DNA of 28,516 bases from assembly GCA_036939755.1 (NCBI GenBank), contig JALLAZ010000050.1, positions 1-28,516 of the forward strand, written 5' to 3'. The notes beneath the pieces were generated by a model. The model saw nothing but the letters and a program-made list of their open reading frames with translations, made no database searches and was not told the DNA's origin. Within the stretch, counting starts at the first letter, position 1. Every line of letters starts with the position of its first letter. Source of the stretch: Stephanodiscus triporus. Taxonomy: Eukaryota; Bacillariophyta; Thalassiosirophyceae; Thalassiosirales; Thalassiosiraceae. Below, in pieces: positions 9,610 to 19,551 of the stretch. Position numbers and translations under genes: made by a program.

Positions 9610-9912
9610 ATGCAAACGCTTGCGGAGTAAAGAGCAAGAAAGAGAATTCCTAGACTTCTTTCTTCGGGCTTTGTCCATCCTCTTTCTCTCTCCCTCCCTC
9701 CCTCAGTCTGTCCGCAATTATCGACGTCTTAACAGCGTTTACCCACCACGTCATCGAAAGGTGTGTTCTTTGATGCCTCGAACAAGAATCACCTAGCTCT
9801 CCAATCTGTCATTAGGTTTGGACCAGTCATGTCTGTGATCGTCGATGTATCAATGCCCCTGCTGTCCCTGGAGCTCCCACCCATATCGCGCCAGCGCCCA
9901 ACCACAGATTGA
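9610..9912 (+). CDS. Tentative small three-exon gene, about 55 aa
   Basis: Three short stretches join in one frame. Exon a is 9610-9626 (from ATG 9610), then an 80-bp intron (GTAAAG to a long CT tract ending CAG at 9706). Exon b is 9707-9760, then a 55-bp intron (GTGTGT..TTAG). Exon c is 9816-9912 and ends in TGA. The product would contain SAIIDVLTAFTHHVIERFGP and MSVIVDVSMPLLSLELPP, aliphatic and protein-like although it matches no family I know. Total coding length is a multiple of three. The strong acceptor at 9706 is the best single signal. The first exon is uncertain: a canonical GTAAGT donor near 9511 could replace it and also gives an in-frame Met. The second intron is very short. It could instead be chance reading within the shared 3' region of two convergent genes. 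Confidence 0.25.
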
Positions 9913-9953
9913 TGTGGGTGTGTATGCCATCCCTGTTGAGCGAGTATCCCAGC

Positions 9954-12900
9954 CTATACTGTTCCAGGTCGGGTAAGCTCATTCATGGCGACAGCAGAAA
10001 CCATCCTCAAATTTCTTTGTTGTTTTACTCTGTTGGTCAAAAGCTTCACAATGTCTCTCGTACGGAGACCGCTCACAGGGATGTCGTCAATTGCAATCAG
10101 AACATCAGAAGGAAAAACCCATCCGACCAGAGGACTGTCTTCTGATACGTTGCTCACCATAGCATGGCCGCGGTATTCGACGAAGGATATCCCAATCTTA
10201 CCGGGAGGAGCCGAGACGATTCGGTGATATGAATGTTCATCCTCGCTTGAATTTCTTTTTGGTGTTTGCACCATCGAAGTATGAAAACGGGGTGAAGCGC
10301 CAAGATTCTCATTTTCCACAGGAGATGCCTTCCTGCGTGACAGTAGTCCCAATGCGCCACTGATAGATCCGATTATACCGGATTGACGTTGACTCTCTTT
10401 GTTATCATCATCAACCGCGCTTGACCCTACACTCAAGTCATCCCCAAGTGAAGGCGATGCAACAGCAGACATTGCATACTCGTCGCGATAAACAGGAAAA
10501 TCCACAGTTTTCAACTCTGCTGACAATGACGTATACCTGTCAGTCATTCTTGCCATATGAGTTCCCCTGGTTGGTGTTAGATTTGATATAGGAGTCGTGA
10601 CAGCTGTGCTAATGGACCCCGCATTGCTAAAACTCCTGGCCAAACCAGACACTGAGCGCTCCATGAAAGGCACTGGAAGAAAAGGGATGGGACTTTTCGA
10701 TACATCGATGTTCTCTTTGATAGAATGCGATCCATTCTTAGTTGCCTGAAATGCCATGAGATGGTGTTTACTCGAGAATTTCCCAGGCCGCGACTCAACA
10801 TCATCTGAGGCAGAATCTGAAAGACGTTCATGTTTCTGGACGCCGAAAGAAGTTGGTGTGACCTGAACTGCTATGTCATAGGAGGTTTTGCGATGGGCGC
10901 GTGATGTGAGATGCACATGAATATCCTTTCGGTGGAGAAGCAGAGGCAAAACATGCATTACAAATCCATCTCTCGTTTGATGGTCTAATCCAGTAAGCTT
11001 GAGAGATGGTACAGAATGCACCAACTTTGGCCCATTCAAAATGTCTTCAAGCCACCCCATAAGAGCTGATCGAGTTTCATTATTATCACTCCACTCTCTA
11101 AGGACAGCATCTACGATAGGTGAATGCAAAGCATGATCTGGAGGTGGAGGTAGATCAACCAAATCGCTCCACTCAGTCGAAAAATTCTCCCCGTCAATCA
11201 TCCGTACATTAATCATCTTTCTGTCCGAGGAATTGCTCTTCGACAGATCTTGGGCGAGGTTTGGATCTTCAGAGGACGTGATGCTATCGGCGCGTACTTT
11301 AGTTCTCTCATGCTCCAATGAGACGACTAGAGCTTGCCGATACTCCTCAAGCTCTTTTTCTAATGCAGGATCATCAAGTTTGATAGCCGGAGAAATCGCG
11401 TTCGTATCGTTATTCGTGCAATTATCACCTTGGTCCGACACGGGTGTATCCACCAGAGCATCATTTTCAATATCTGCTGCAATTTTCATAAATAACTCTT
11501 CCCTTCCATGATCACTGGATGCATTTATTGGTTCAATATCGGACGCAAATGGATCCTCCGTCTTATTCTCAAGCGCGCAAATTTTTCGGTTGGCTTTCTC
11601 CAGCGCCGCCTTAAGAAGAAGGATTTCCTTCCGGCTTTCCAAATTCATTTGGTGCTCGATATCCTTCTCCCACTTAAGAAATGACTCGTCCTGAGATTCA
11701 CTGAGTTTGACCGTGGGGCGAGGAGAGCAAAGGACCAAAGAGCCACTTCCTTTCAAAATATTGTCTGTTGAGTTGGAATCTGATGACGAACTGGATAGTA
11801 TGGATTTATTCATGGACAGCGGCATAGGCTGCTGTTGTGACTGAAATGACGAACTCTTAAGCCTTCCAATTTCCGAACGACAGCATGATAGCTCTTCATT
11901 GAGACGATTGATCTCGTCTTCCTTGCATGATAAATAGTTTTCCGCTAAAGTCAGCCTCGTTCTCAAATCATCACATTGCATTGAGTGATTCCATTCAATA
12001 TTTTTATTGCAAGAAATCTCTGTTTTTGTCTGTCCGATAGATTGAAGCCATTTTTTGGCCGACTGAGAAGATCGCTTCGCTTCCAAAGCAAACTCGTGTG
12101 AGCGGAGGAGGGTATCAATGACATCAGATCTCATTTGGTGGCTAGAAGCGATTGATTGTTCACCATTGGACTCTGATATGATATCGTTTACGGCAGCGCT
12201 GATCTGTTTCATGGAGTTGGCAATGAGTTTCAACTTGTCTAATTCTAGGTCGTCATGGGAGCCCTCGCTTTCCTGATGCTCAAAACTCAACAGATGTTCA
12301 ACCATACACGCCAGCAAATTGATTGCATCTCCACGCTCCATTTCAAGTTTCTGTAAAACGTATCAAACATTTTGAACAGTCACCTAGTTGGGAATCAATT
12401 GTGGCATACTTTGCGGATCGCACTTACCTTCCAATCTTTCTCCACGCTATTATATTTCACCTCGTCAATCGCTAATGAGTCCCCTGTTCCATTAATATCA
12501 TTACCTAAGGGTTGATTAGATCCACTACGAGTTGGCGATGAAGCGCCAAAGGAGGATGCTTGCGGAATGCTTCCCGCCCATGTCCGAGATTCACGAATGG
12601 CACGAAATTGGCTTTCTGGCTCCTCCCACGACAATCGAGTGCGGTGCGAAGGGGTTTCCCGCTTTGGCACGTGGGATTCGCGAGTGGGGACTCCAAGCCT
12701 CACACGATGGTCGTCATCGCTCGCTCGGTCGTCATGTTCGCCAATGACGGAGGACGCGACCGCCGAAAGGCCGTAATATTTGTGGGTCGTCGGATGGCCG
12801 CCCACGCCACGCATGGCGAGGAAAATGTCATCATCGACAGTTGTGTCCTCGAATGAAAAGCATTGGCGAGCGAATTGCGGAAGAAGGCTGGCGGTGGAGG

Positions 12901-14284
12901 AGGCGCTCGAACGTTGAAATCTACTTGGAGTCAAGCGCTTCAACGACTCAGAGGGAACGGCAGCCGAAAGCATCTGTGGAGACATGGGAGGCAGACGATT
13001 GCTCATTCCTTGAGCACCTCGTCGGAACGCCGCTCGAAAGGGAGACTCTTGCTCCTGCCTGTTTTGTGGTTCGTGCGCGTCACAGATGTTGTTAATTGAA
13101 GGCGTAGTGCAGAAATCAGCAAACTTCATCAGATTTGATGGATGTTGTTGCATGTCGGCGTCTCTTGTAACTGAATGTTCCTCTGAGAGATAATCGCCTC
13201 CGTCACGCTCAGTCGAACTGGCGCCAACATCTGAGTGGTCCTCTAAATAAGAAGTATTTGTGTCAGCATGGCATTCAAGTGAAGTATTCAAAGCGCCATC
13301 ATTTTCGTGTATCGTTCCTTCATGTTCACGCTGGTCTCCGTCTATTTCCTCGTCCAAAACCTCTTCAACATCCTGCATCATCCTCCTCTTCACCGCGAGC
13401 AATCGCGCGTCGTCGTACGCCGACGAATAGTCTCCGTCGCCGACGATGCTCCCCATGATGGAAACGGTAGACCCGACCGCGGAGGGAGCGTATTTGCCAT
13501 CGCCGCTGTCGTTACTTCGATTGGTCGCAATATTACGACCGTCATTCAGTGCGTTATCGCTCTCTAAAATTTCATCGGCATCAAAGTTTTGCGTGTGACC
13601 GGAAATATCATTCCCGGATTTGGAAACATTCATCAGCGACATGGATTGGGGAGGATGGTCATTTTCGGGCTCCTCCTGGGGTATTAGTCGTCCGGGGTCA
13701 CCACTCTCCCTACAGTCCACGTGCATTACATCCGGCGGCATTGGACTCAGTCCCTCTGACCGCGACTTACTCTCAGTAGGGTCCGCCGTTGTAACCCCTT
13801 CGAAAGTGCCACGCTCGCGCCACGCGCGATGTTTCCTTCCGTGGTCATCGAGCTCGTCGCCTATCCGATCGTCGACGGACGCGATGTCGCGATCATCGCG
13901 ATGCCGACGACCCTTCGGGGGGGAGGGGGGGGGTAACGATGCCGACGAGAAGATGACGGTGCCATTATTGTGATTCCTCTGCGCTTCCGTCGTCCTGCTC
14001 CGTGCGATGACGCGCCTGCCCCTGTTCCGGAACATCCCCGTGGGATCCAACGACGCGGGACCGGGCGTCCCGTCCGACGAGTTGGGAGGGGGGGGGACGT
14101 CGCGCCGTCGATCGTCGGACGATGCGAGCCGATGACTATGATGCATCGGCATCTGCGGCGGGTGCGTCGAGGGCCGAGTCGGGGTCGGCGGCGGCGCGCC
14201 ATGACGCGCCGTCCCGCGGCTGAGGAGGTCTTGCTGCTGTGGATTATTGGCGTCCCGTCGAGAATCCTCGTTGGCCTGGTCCAT
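9954..14284 (-). CDS. Coiled-coil protein with a C-terminal PDZ domain, two exons, 1417 aa
   Basis: Exon 1 is 14284-12428 and exon 2 is 12350-9954. The 77-bp intron (GTAAGT..TTTTACAG) is phase 0, and reading through it gives only a short tail to a stop, so the two long frames are one gene. The N-terminal 600 residues are disordered and rich in Ser, Asp, Pro and Arg. After the splice come helical and coiled-coil stretches (about 640-790, such as RLTLAENYLSCKEDEINRLN) and a conserved-looking block (PPPPDHALHSPIVDAVLREW, then TRDGFVMHVLPLLLHRKDIH, about 1020-1110). The PDZ domain is at about 1335-1405, with GKIGISFVEYRG as carboxylate-binding strand and SPLVGWVFPSDVLIAIDDIP. PDZ domains bind C-terminal peptides, so this is probably a scaffold protein; partner unknown. 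The ATG at 14284 is the first methionine of the frame, after a run of twelve C on the coding strand. Confidence 0.85.
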
Positions 14285-14566
14285 GTTCGTTGATAGGGAA
14301 GGGGGGGGGGGGTGCGGGGCGGCGGCGGCCGGCCTTTTGTTTCTTTTTCGGCGAACGCACGACGAAGGAGCCGGAGCGTAGCGGGACAAAATAAATCGTC
14401 TACTTCGGAAATGGGGGGCGACCTACGATACTTACTTCATTTGCCCCCTTTCCCCCCGAAAAAACTCTCTCTCTCATTGCTTGCTCCTTTTTGACGACAT
14501 TGCCGGCGAAGCCACGAGAGAGGAGAGGCGGAAGGTGCTCGCCTCCTTCTCCTTTTGCTCTAGAGA
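14285..14566. promoter_or_regulatory. Bidirectional intergenic region (282 bp) with a G12 tract
   Basis: The PDZ gene (minus) and the DUF1415 gene (plus) diverge from here. On the plus strand there is a run of twelve G at 14301-14312, only 16 bases upstream of the PDZ gene start, where it is a C tract in the leader. A CT-rich segment with 'ctctctctc' lies near 14466-14476. No clear TATA box is seen. Confidence 0.45.
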
Positions 14567-16692
14567 ATGCCATTGCTTCGAATTCAGTGCCTGTTATTAT
14601 TGTCGGCGACGATGCAACCAGCGCCGTGCCTCCCGTTCCCCGTCCTGCCCGGTCGACAGAATCGAGGGACGACGGCGTCGTCGTCGTCGTCGTCGTCGTC
14701 GTCCACGATCCGCATCGCGGCCGAAACGGGAGGGGACGATTTTTCGCCACCATCGTCGTCGTCGCGAGATATTTCCGCTCGAGACGAAGGATCGGATCGG
14801 TCATCGATCGGGAGGTGGAGGGGGAGGAGGAGGCGAAGGAGGGTGGGTCCTTCAATCGTCGTTGGCGACGGCGACGGCGACGACGATGACGATGACGATG
14901 ACGATGGAGTTTTCGCCGACGAAGGCGGGATCGATCATTCGGTCGAGGAGGAGAGGGAGGGGGGGGAGGAGGATGTGGAGGCGAGTGTCGTGGGAATTTT
15001 GACGACGACGCGATCGTCGGCGATGGAATCTCGATGTCCGGTGTTTTCCATGACGTTTCCGCGATATCGTATCGACCACCCGAGGTCGTCGTCGCACGGT
15101 AAAGGCGAATCCGATCGACGACGGACGCGACGCGTCAAACGGGGGATAATAACAAAGCTGGTACGGCCCAAAGATGACGACAACGGCAACGGCAACGGGA
15201 GGTCGAGATATGGCGATGGATCGGCAGCGCGGGAGAATGTTAATAATCCGTTGGGGATGTTGAGCGACGTAATATTCGGTGTTTTGAACCCAACGAGTGC
15301 CAATGTCGTCAGGTCGAGGAGGTTGGTGGAATCGTTCTATCGCGACGAAATGATGCGCGGAAATTTTCGTTGGGTATCGTTATCTTCTACTACGGGGGAG
15401 GCGGCAGACGTCGGGGTCTCGTCGAAGAATATTGACGAGGATTTTCACGCGGCCGCTTCATTTTGGAAGATGGCGTCCGATATCGTAACTCATCTCGCCA
15501 TCGAGTCGCCCGTGTGGGATGGCCATGAACGAATTTGGTACTTGGCCATGCCGGAAACTACCCCCTCCGTGGCGCGAAATCTGTGTGAAAATTTGAACTG
15601 GTATGCCGATTATACATCGAAAAGGCTCGCCGATGAGGGAAAAGATGCGGACTTGATCATTCGCTCGGATTTGGATTCGCGATATGACGATGATAGCATT
15701 CCGGTAGTAGTGTTCTCCGTGACTTTCGACGACGGAGTTCGTCAACGGCTAGGAAGACGACAGGAACAGCGAAGTTTGCTGCCCAAGCCCGCGGACACGG
15801 AGAGGCGGACGAAGGCATGGGTGAAGCGTCTACTCGTGCAACTGGGTATTTGTCCCTTTACAAAATCAGAAATTAGAAGTGGACAGGGTTTGAAAGACCT
15901 TGGTGTGCCGGTGGCAAACATAATGTACCGCCATTCCGAAGCTCTGGGAGGGGGTAGCGATGTGTACTTGTTGATGGCTGGTAAGTATAGTGGTTTGGGC
16001 TTGTCTTTTTTCGGACTGATTCATTTATCGCTCGTTTTACTTGTCCACATTGAAAATAAAGATGCATGGAAGGCCATCTCTGACATGGTTGCCGCTAAAC
16101 CGACTGGCGTCAGTAGTATACTCCTATCGGCGCCTGGCTTTGATGACTGCTTCGACTTATGGGCGGGCCCAGTCTTTGCAATGTTGGAAAGTTGCGTCGG
16201 AGCCATTCAGGCCGAAGAAATTGTGGGCGTCGTTTGCTTCCATCCAAAATGTAGGTTTGTGTGGTCAAGTTGCTATATATGTCATATGGTACTTCATGTT
16301 TCTTTTCTCTGATAACCGCCCGATAATTTTCATCTCGTACATTGCCGCTTTCAGATGTCACCCCGGATGGTCAGTCGTGGCCTGGATTTGGGCACATGCA
16401 CTCCGTTCCTCGACTCAAAAAATGGTACAACCAGTATAGATCAGTAGTGTCCTCATCACCACAATCGCCTCCACTTTCCGACAATGAAATTGCCGCAGGC
16501 GGGGCATGGCAACGGCGCACCCCCCACGCGGTAATCAACGTCCTACGCGCCGAGCAGCTCGAGGCGGCAGAGGGCAGGCGAAGCACCGGGGAATTGTATG
16601 GAAGGAATATCCGTGTGCTGGTGGGGAGGGAAGATGGAAGTGTCGGATTGGAGAAGCTCTTCGAAGATTTGCGAAGGGAGCAGTGCCTCTGA
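14567..16692 (+). CDS. DUF1415-domain protein with secretory-type N-terminus, three exons, 646 aa
   Basis: Exons are 14567-15980, 16062-16250 and 16355-16692. The introns are 81 bp (GTAAGT..AAG, split Asp codon) and 104 bp (GTAGGT..TTTCAG, split Tyr codon). The joined frame has 646 aa and rebuilds one continuous domain. From about residue 412 to the end it matches the DUF1415 family of bacteria and algae: WVKRLLVQLGICPFTKSE, SSILLSAPGFDDCFDLWAGP, PDGQSWPGFGHMHSVPRL and AGGAWQRRTPHAVINVLRAE. The function of the family is unknown; the Cys-Pro-Phe and Gly-His-Met-His motifs could be functional. The first 20 residues (MPLLRIQCLLLLSATM) look like a signal peptide, so entry into the secretory route, possibly toward the plastid, is inferred. 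Residues 25-230 are low complexity (Ser, Asp, Arg). Residues about 230-400 form an unknown globular region with an SFYRDEMMRGNFRWVS motif. Confidence 0.88.
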
Positions 16693-16808
16693 TCATCGAC
16701 TTGCTTCGCGGGGGAAAGTATGCTGTTGATTACTGATGAAAAGTACCAGGCATAATCAAGATTATCTCGCAAATCAATTATGCATTCCTATCATTTGTTT
16801 TGCCATCC

Positions 16809-18193
16809 TTAGGCGTTCGGGAAATTATTATACAGCACCGTGCTCGCCGATATCAATCCTCCCAAACAATGCAATCCCTCGTGATTCTTCTTACCGCGAT
16901 ACTTGAGATGCAAATCAACGCCAGGATTGTTGCTGAATACAGTGACATCCGCGATACTTTTTAGCAACGCCACACACAGCTCGAAATGATCTCTCTCTGT
17001 TTTTTCTAGGTGGGATTTCGCGTCTTCGATGCCAGTGGACTCGGCGATGGCGTCGTGTAATCTCTCGCGAGCTTTCCGAAGCTCATTACGACGATGGCCC
17101 CAAAGCGAACGAGCGTTCACGTAGAAACCTGCGACAGCCCCCATGAAATAAAACCGCGATGCCCATTCCGCGGCACGATTCTTGCGCGTCGTTCGTTCTG
17201 GACATTTGGGATCTACTAGTACTACTTTATCCACGTCGCAAATGATGGGATCCAAGAATCCACTCCCCGTAATAAAGGATGCATTGTCGAAGGCCCAGAA
17301 TCCCATGAGACCGACAAGTTTGGCGGTTGTGCCTAAGAGTTTCCACGCTGGCGTGGAGAATGATGGTGGGATCGGCGTCTTCTCGAGCGCGTCTGGGCTA
17401 TCAGCCAAGGGGTGTAACAACATGTAGTTCAAATAATCGCCCACGCCCATGCTCGCAATCTTGTCCCATTCAATAATCGATCGTCCAATCCGAAATGCCT
17501 TGCGTGATGTTACCAATGACTTGTACAACTCTTCAAATCGCTTCGAGATGGCCAGGTAAAACTTTTGCCTCACGTCGAGGTTGGTATATAGGGCGCCCAG
17601 TAACGATGCTGCCCCCGCAATTCCAGGCAATGCATCAATCGAGCCAGATCCACCAGCGCCCGAGGCAGTCCTCATTGCCAATCCTGAAAAGTACCAACAC
17701 AACATTCGCGATGTATACTGAAGTACCTGAGGTGTTGAGATCGTGGCATCCGTGATTGAGATTTATCGCGATTATTTCATTGAGAATACTGATTCCTGGA
17801 CGACAACGTCTCGTTGATGCTCACCTTCGTGAATTTGTCACGCCCATCGAGCGTGAGGAGGCAGGCTATCCAATTTTTGATCTCGAGTGGCGATCGTTTT
17901 TGGTAGAGGCCGGCCCGTACCACGGAAAGATGCCCTGGAACATTCTTGTTGGATGACGCGGCCGGCTGGATCTCGGGCGTTGGCTGCAAGGACGGTCGAA
18001 GGCATGCCGATGGCGGCGGGAGGGCGAATTGGTCGAAAGAAGGACCTGAGTGGAGTTCGAGGGGATTCATGTCGTCCTTCTTTTCTTCTGCGTGGAGTTC
18101 GCTCCTTTTCGACAATGAGACGGCATTTGAGGGACTCCTTCCGCCGGCCTTGAACGTTATCGGAGGTTCTCCCCTTTTGGCCTTGTTGCTCAT
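16809..18193 (-). CDS. PEX11-family peroxisome division protein, two exons, 428 aa
   Basis: PEX11 proteins coat and elongate the peroxisomal membrane before division. Exon 1 is 18193-17825 and exon 2 is 17726-16809, with a 98-bp phase 0 intron (GTGAGC..CTCAG). The splice restores the family's amphipathic N-terminal helix: GRDKFTK joins VLQYTSRMLCWYFSGLAM. Further family features are SRKAFRIGRSIIEW, a hydrophobic segment KLVGLMGFWAFDNASFI, and near the C-terminus LCVALLKSIADVTVFSNNPG. The stop follows LISASTVLYNNFPNA. A Ser/Pro-rich extension of about 100 residues precedes the usual PEX11 start, which is longer than in most members (230-260 aa). The ATG at 18193 was taken as the first in the open frame; a later start is not excluded. 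The 3' end lies 116 bp from that of the DUF1415 gene (convergent). Confidence 0.9.
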
Positions 18194-18462
18194 GACTTCA
18201 CCTCGATGATGTGTCCTTGGTCGGTAGGGGGCTTGTCAGTGCTTGGACGTATCGAGACAGCGATGAACGCGGATGCAGGGAATTATGGCAACATGCTGCA
18301 ACAACATGCGCGTGTGGAGAGATTGATGTCATCATTGACACTTAGCATCTCAGGTGGAGGGTACTTTTTACCAAGCGGGAGCCCGGCGATCGAGGCGAAA
18401 AATAGAGTTCTGAATCGGAAACAAAAAGTTCATATTTAATGCTAGAATACAATTATCAGCAT

Positions 18463-18535
18463 GGGGGATTAGCTCAGTTGGTAGAGCGCCTGCTTAGCAT
18501 GCAGGAGGTCTGGGGTTCGATTCCCCAATTCTCCA
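18463..18535 (+). tRNA. tRNA-Ala (anticodon AGC)
   Basis: A complete 73-nt cloverleaf. The acceptor stem pairs GGGGGAT with ATTCTCC (G-U pairs allowed) and the discriminator base is A. The D arm holds the A box TAGCTCAGTTGG. The anticodon stem CCTGC/GCAGG closes the loop TTAGCAT with AGC at 18496-18498. The T arm has the B box GGTTCGATTCC. CCA is not encoded and there is no intron. There is no T-run before the next tRNA, which begins six bases later, so the two are probably made as one precursor. Confidence 0.97.
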
Positions 18536-18541
18536 TAGTGT

Positions 18542-18612
18542 GCGCCAATGGTGTAGTGGTAACATAATTGCCTTCCAAGCAATTGCCCTGAGTTCGATTC
18601 TCGGTTGGCGCA
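18542..18612 (+). tRNA. tRNA-Gly (anticodon TCC)
   Basis: A complete 71-nt cloverleaf. The acceptor stem pairs GCGCCAA with TTGGCGC and the discriminator base is A. The anticodon stem ATTGC/GCAAT closes the loop CTTCCAA with TCC at 18574-18576. The T arm carries GAGTTCGATTCTC. CCA is not encoded. It starts six bases after tRNA-Ala and is followed by a T6 run. Confidence 0.96.
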
Positions 18613-18616
18613 TCAA

Positions 18617-18622
18617 TTTTTT
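18617..18622 (+). terminator. RNA polymerase III terminator (T6)
   Basis: Six consecutive T begin five bases after tRNA-Gly. This is the first T-run after either tRNA, so it probably ends transcription of both. Confidence 0.75.
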
Positions 18623-18680
18623 CATGGCCGTCCGTACAATATCTTACGATAACATAAATGCTTTCTGCGACCCCACCCCC

Positions 18681-18727
18681 AATTGCCTGCCAAGCAATTG
18701 CCCTGAGTTTGATTCTCTGTTGGCGCA
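18681..18727 (+). pseudogene. Partial tRNA-Gly (3' half), anticodon position reads GCC
   Basis: These 47 bases match the 3' half of the tRNA-Gly at 18566-18612 with three differences. One changes the anticodon from TCC to GCC, one changes the T loop from TTCGA to TTTGA, and one breaks a T-stem pair (CGG to CTG). The acceptor strand GTTGGCGCA is kept, but no 5' acceptor strand, D arm or A box exists upstream; a C-rich stretch stands there. A T7 run at 18733-18739 is retained. It cannot fold as a tRNA on its own. Confidence 0.88.
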
Positions 18728-18789
18728 ACTCCTTTTTTTATTGCCGTCCGTATCTTACGATATGCTTTCTGCGACCCCACCCCCCATGA

Positions 18790-19338
18790 CAACAGGATCA
18801 TCAAGGAGGACATAGCCCTGGAAGGAGGAGGGGATGAGCTGGTAGCCGCCAACGTCTGACTCCTTCATCGCGCCGCCTCCGTGTACGATGACGATGACGA
18901 TGACGACGACGACAGCTCCGTCGCCGGCGAGACCTCTTATGGAGGGAGGGAGCTCGGATACACGACTTTCCCGAGGGCAATTTGGGAGGGGATAAGGGAA
19001 TACTATCCTGAACGCTGGGGGCCGCCAATACGAACAAATAACAAGAATTAGCGCCCGGGTGCTATGTTGGAATCAAAGAGGCTCGACGCCGAATCGAAGA
19101 GGGAACGGGTACAATACGTCGGTACGATGTGGGGCGCCAAAGTCATTACATGTACGGCGCTCTGAAGAACCCAATGTCCGCCCGCAATGAAGTCTATGAC
19201 GAGAGGGGCGACGGCGATGGTGGCGAAGGCATTGCCACGATCCGGAGGATGGTAAATGATGTTCAGATGAAAGAAAGAAAGCAAACGAGCCAAATCATTC
19301 TCTTCGAAAAAACGAAAATGAAGGTCGGTCGACGCTAG
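18790..19338 (+). pseudogene. Coding-like remnant interrupted by stops, family unknown
   Basis: One plus frame from 18790 to 19165 reads protein-like sequence but is cut by TGA at 18857-18859 and TAG at 19049-19051, and ends at TGA 19163-19165. Recognisably protein-like parts are DNRIIKEDIALEGGGDELVA, an Asp run followed by SSVAGETSYGGRELGYTTFP, AIWEGIREYYPERWGPP, and VQYVGTMWGAKVITCTAL. A second frame continues with YMYGALKNPMSARNEVYDER to a TAG at 19336-19338, as after a frameshift. I do not recognise the family. The left edge abuts the tandem duplication next to tRNA-Gly, so that rearrangement may have removed its 5' part. Unresolved introns or assembly errors are alternatives, though no good splice sites were seen around the stops. 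Confidence 0.35.
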
Positions 19339-19551
19339 GTTCTCTTAAATCGACTTCATAAATATTGGAAGAAGGGTTGTTTGCTCATCGTGATCTACTA
19401 CTTCTGACATTTGCGGGCATTTAGTCTGTCGTCTGTCCACCATGGCTGAGCCTGTCACAAGGTCTTGAGAGTGAAATGAGAGAATCAAAGAAGGAGATAA
19501 TCTTAAGTCTAACTTTTTAGCATGACATTTTTCTGGAGTCATAGCAAACAA

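Larger units (their letters stand above)
18566..18785 (+). repeat. Tandem duplication starting inside tRNA-Gly
   Basis: Copy one (18566-18680, 115 bp) runs from the anticodon stem of tRNA-Gly through its 3' end, a T-run, GCCGTCCGTA, ATCTTACGATA, and ends in CTTTCTGCGACCCCACCCCC. Copy two (18681-18785, 105 bp) repeats these blocks in the same order. The copies differ by a few substitutions and two short deletions between the shared blocks. The break within the tRNA means the second copy lacks its 5' half. Confidence 0.88.

Noticed and set aside
12395..12427. Separate stop codon ending the upstream PDZ-gene exon
   Set aside because: A canonical GTAAGT donor and TTTTACAG acceptor 77 bp apart join the two long frames in phase, so the apparent stop is intronic.
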